A DNA stretch of 6,301 bases from Weeksellaceae bacterium (GTDB lineage: Bacteria; Bacteroidota; Bacteroidia; Flavobacteriales; Weeksellaceae): positions 1-6,301 of the forward strand of contig JAKOOI010000215.1 of NCBI GenBank assembly GCA_022701475.1, given 5' to 3'. The notes beneath the pieces are model-generated. The model saw nothing but the letters and a program-made list of their open reading frames with translations, did not search any database and was not told the DNA's origin. Position numbers and translations under genes: made by a program. Below are positions 5,546 through 6,301 of this stretch, piece by piece; positions within the stretch are counted from its first letter, which is position 1, and each line of letters opens with the position of its first letter.

Positions 5546-6301
5546 ATGACAACAAAATTACTCTTTCTTGCCTCATTTTTATTGGTAACCCTAAGCTCTG
5601 CACAGATTAAGATCTCCGGGACAGTAACCTATAAAAACAAAGGAATAGGAGCGGTAAATGTAACCCTTAAAGATACCTATGACGGGGCGACCACGGATAC
5701 AGACGGACATTTCTCTTTCGAAACTTCGGAAAAAGGAGATCATACCCTTGTCTTTACCCATCCGAAATACACAACAGCTGAAAAAAACATTCCTGCCGGA
5801 GATCAGAATCTGGTGATTAATGCTAAGCTGAAAGAGCAGGTGAGCGAAATTGATGCGGTCGTTATTTCCGTAGGATCCATTGAAGCCAGCGACAAGAAAC
5901 GGGTAACAGCAGCCCTGACACCAATGGACATCTATACTACGGCAGGCTCCCAGGGACAGACAACAACAGGGTATAAGTTCCTGCCGGGTGTACAGAATGC
6001 CGGGGACAGCGAAGGACTTTTCGTTAGAGGCGGCACAGGGGCTGAAACCAAGTTTTACATCGATGGAAACCTGGTCAATAACTACTTCAGCAGCTCAGTC
6101 CCGGGACTGGCAGGAAGGGAGCGCTTCAATACCTCCATTTTCAAGGGAAGCGTATTTTCCAGCGGCGGATATTCCGCATTGTACGGGCAGGCCCTGTCCT
6201 CCGTCCTCTTGCTGGAAAGCGTGGATATGCCGGATGAAACGTCCTATTCCTTTAGTATCTTTCCTTTTTCACTCGGCGGAAACTATCAGCATCTGAACGA
6301 A
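5546..6301 (+). CDS. TonB-dependent outer-membrane receptor, N-terminal part (truncated by window edge)
   Basis: The first 252 codons of a TonB-dependent receptor, open to the last base; the beta-barrel lies beyond the window. Such receptors import large or scarce nutrients across the outer membrane with energy from TonB-ExbBD. A signal peptide covers 1-19 (hydrophobic LLFLASFLLVTL, cut after SSA before Q20). A carboxypeptidase-regulatory-like beta-sandwich domain follows at about 22-95, with GTVTYKNKGIGAVNVTLKDT and DTDGHFSFET. EIDAVVISVGS (101-111) is a plausible TonB-box region. The plug domain starts at about 120, with FLPGVQNAGDSEGLFVRGG (145-163), FYIDGNLVNNYF (170-181), IFKGSVFSSGGYSALYGQA (198-216) and LSSVLLLES (217-225). 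The substrate cannot be read from this part; no SusD partner is visible. ATG 5546 gives a clean signal peptide. The promoter layout suggests two-component (LytTR) control. Confidence 0.92.
   Translation, partial: MTTKLLFLASFLLVTLSSAQIKISGTVTYKNKGIGAVNVTLKDTYDGATTDTDGHFSFETSEKGDHTLVFTHPKYTTAEKNIPAGDQNLVINAKLKEQVSEIDAVVISVGSIEASDKKRVTAALTPMDIYTTAGSQGQTTTGYKFLPGVQNAGDSEGLFVRGGTGAETKFYIDGNLVNNYFSSSVPGLAGRERFNTSIFKGSVFSSGGYSALYGQALSSVLLLESVDMPDETSYSFSIFPFSLGGNYQHLNE

Noticed and set aside
5988..6296. 102-residue open frame on the plus strand within the receptor gene
   Set aside because: It is in a different frame from the clear plug-domain sequence, with composition typical of a frame shadow.

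Overview
The window looks like a chromosomal segment of a flavobacterium, most likely Chryseobacterium or a close relative (Weeksellaceae, Bacteroidota). The evidence is AT-rich intergenic DNA, genes without obvious Shine-Dalgarno sequences, promoter elements of the Bacteroidota type (TAnnTTTG at -7), a signal peptide ending in ...SSA|Q, and a TonB-dependent receptor with an N-terminal carboxypeptidase-regulatory-like domain. The genus is an inference from protein style; no marker gene is present.

Layout. Positions 1-70 hold two short GC-rich hairpins that resemble REP-type palindromic repeats. A rho-independent terminator (about 98-127, minus strand) ends surE (137-907, minus), which encodes the survival nucleotidase SurE. 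The 126-bp gap after the surE start carries divergent promoter elements. Next, on the plus strand, come an unrecognised 145-residue membrane protein (1034-1471) and a full-length tail-specific protease (Prc/Tsp, peptidase S41; 1671-3800) with its catalytic Ser/Lys/Gln in place, its own promoter and a strong terminator (3816-3852). These three genes look like separate housekeeping or envelope-maintenance units.

The stretch 3853-4299 contains no intact gene. It holds a decayed, very AT-rich remnant of a RhuM-family (virulence RhuM, phage/island-associated) gene at about 3931-4204, with two frame changes, an in-frame stop and loss of the C-terminal part. It is followed by the promoter of an AraC-type regulator with a GyrI-like effector domain (4300-5202), which appears to start at TTG.

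The last region (5203-5545) has a probable terminator and then a regulatory stretch. Two perfect 14-bp direct repeats lie 21 bp apart, each containing a 9-bp core close to the LytTR-response-regulator consensus, with the canonical 12-bp spacing. They sit just upstream of a -7 element that lacks a recognisable -33 partner. That promoter would drive a TonB-dependent outer-membrane receptor whose first 252 codons are in the window and which runs off the right edge. The most interesting signals are this putative LytTR-controlled receptor promoter, the RhuM gene fossil and the paired hairpins at the left edge. I see no complete new defence or metabolic system.
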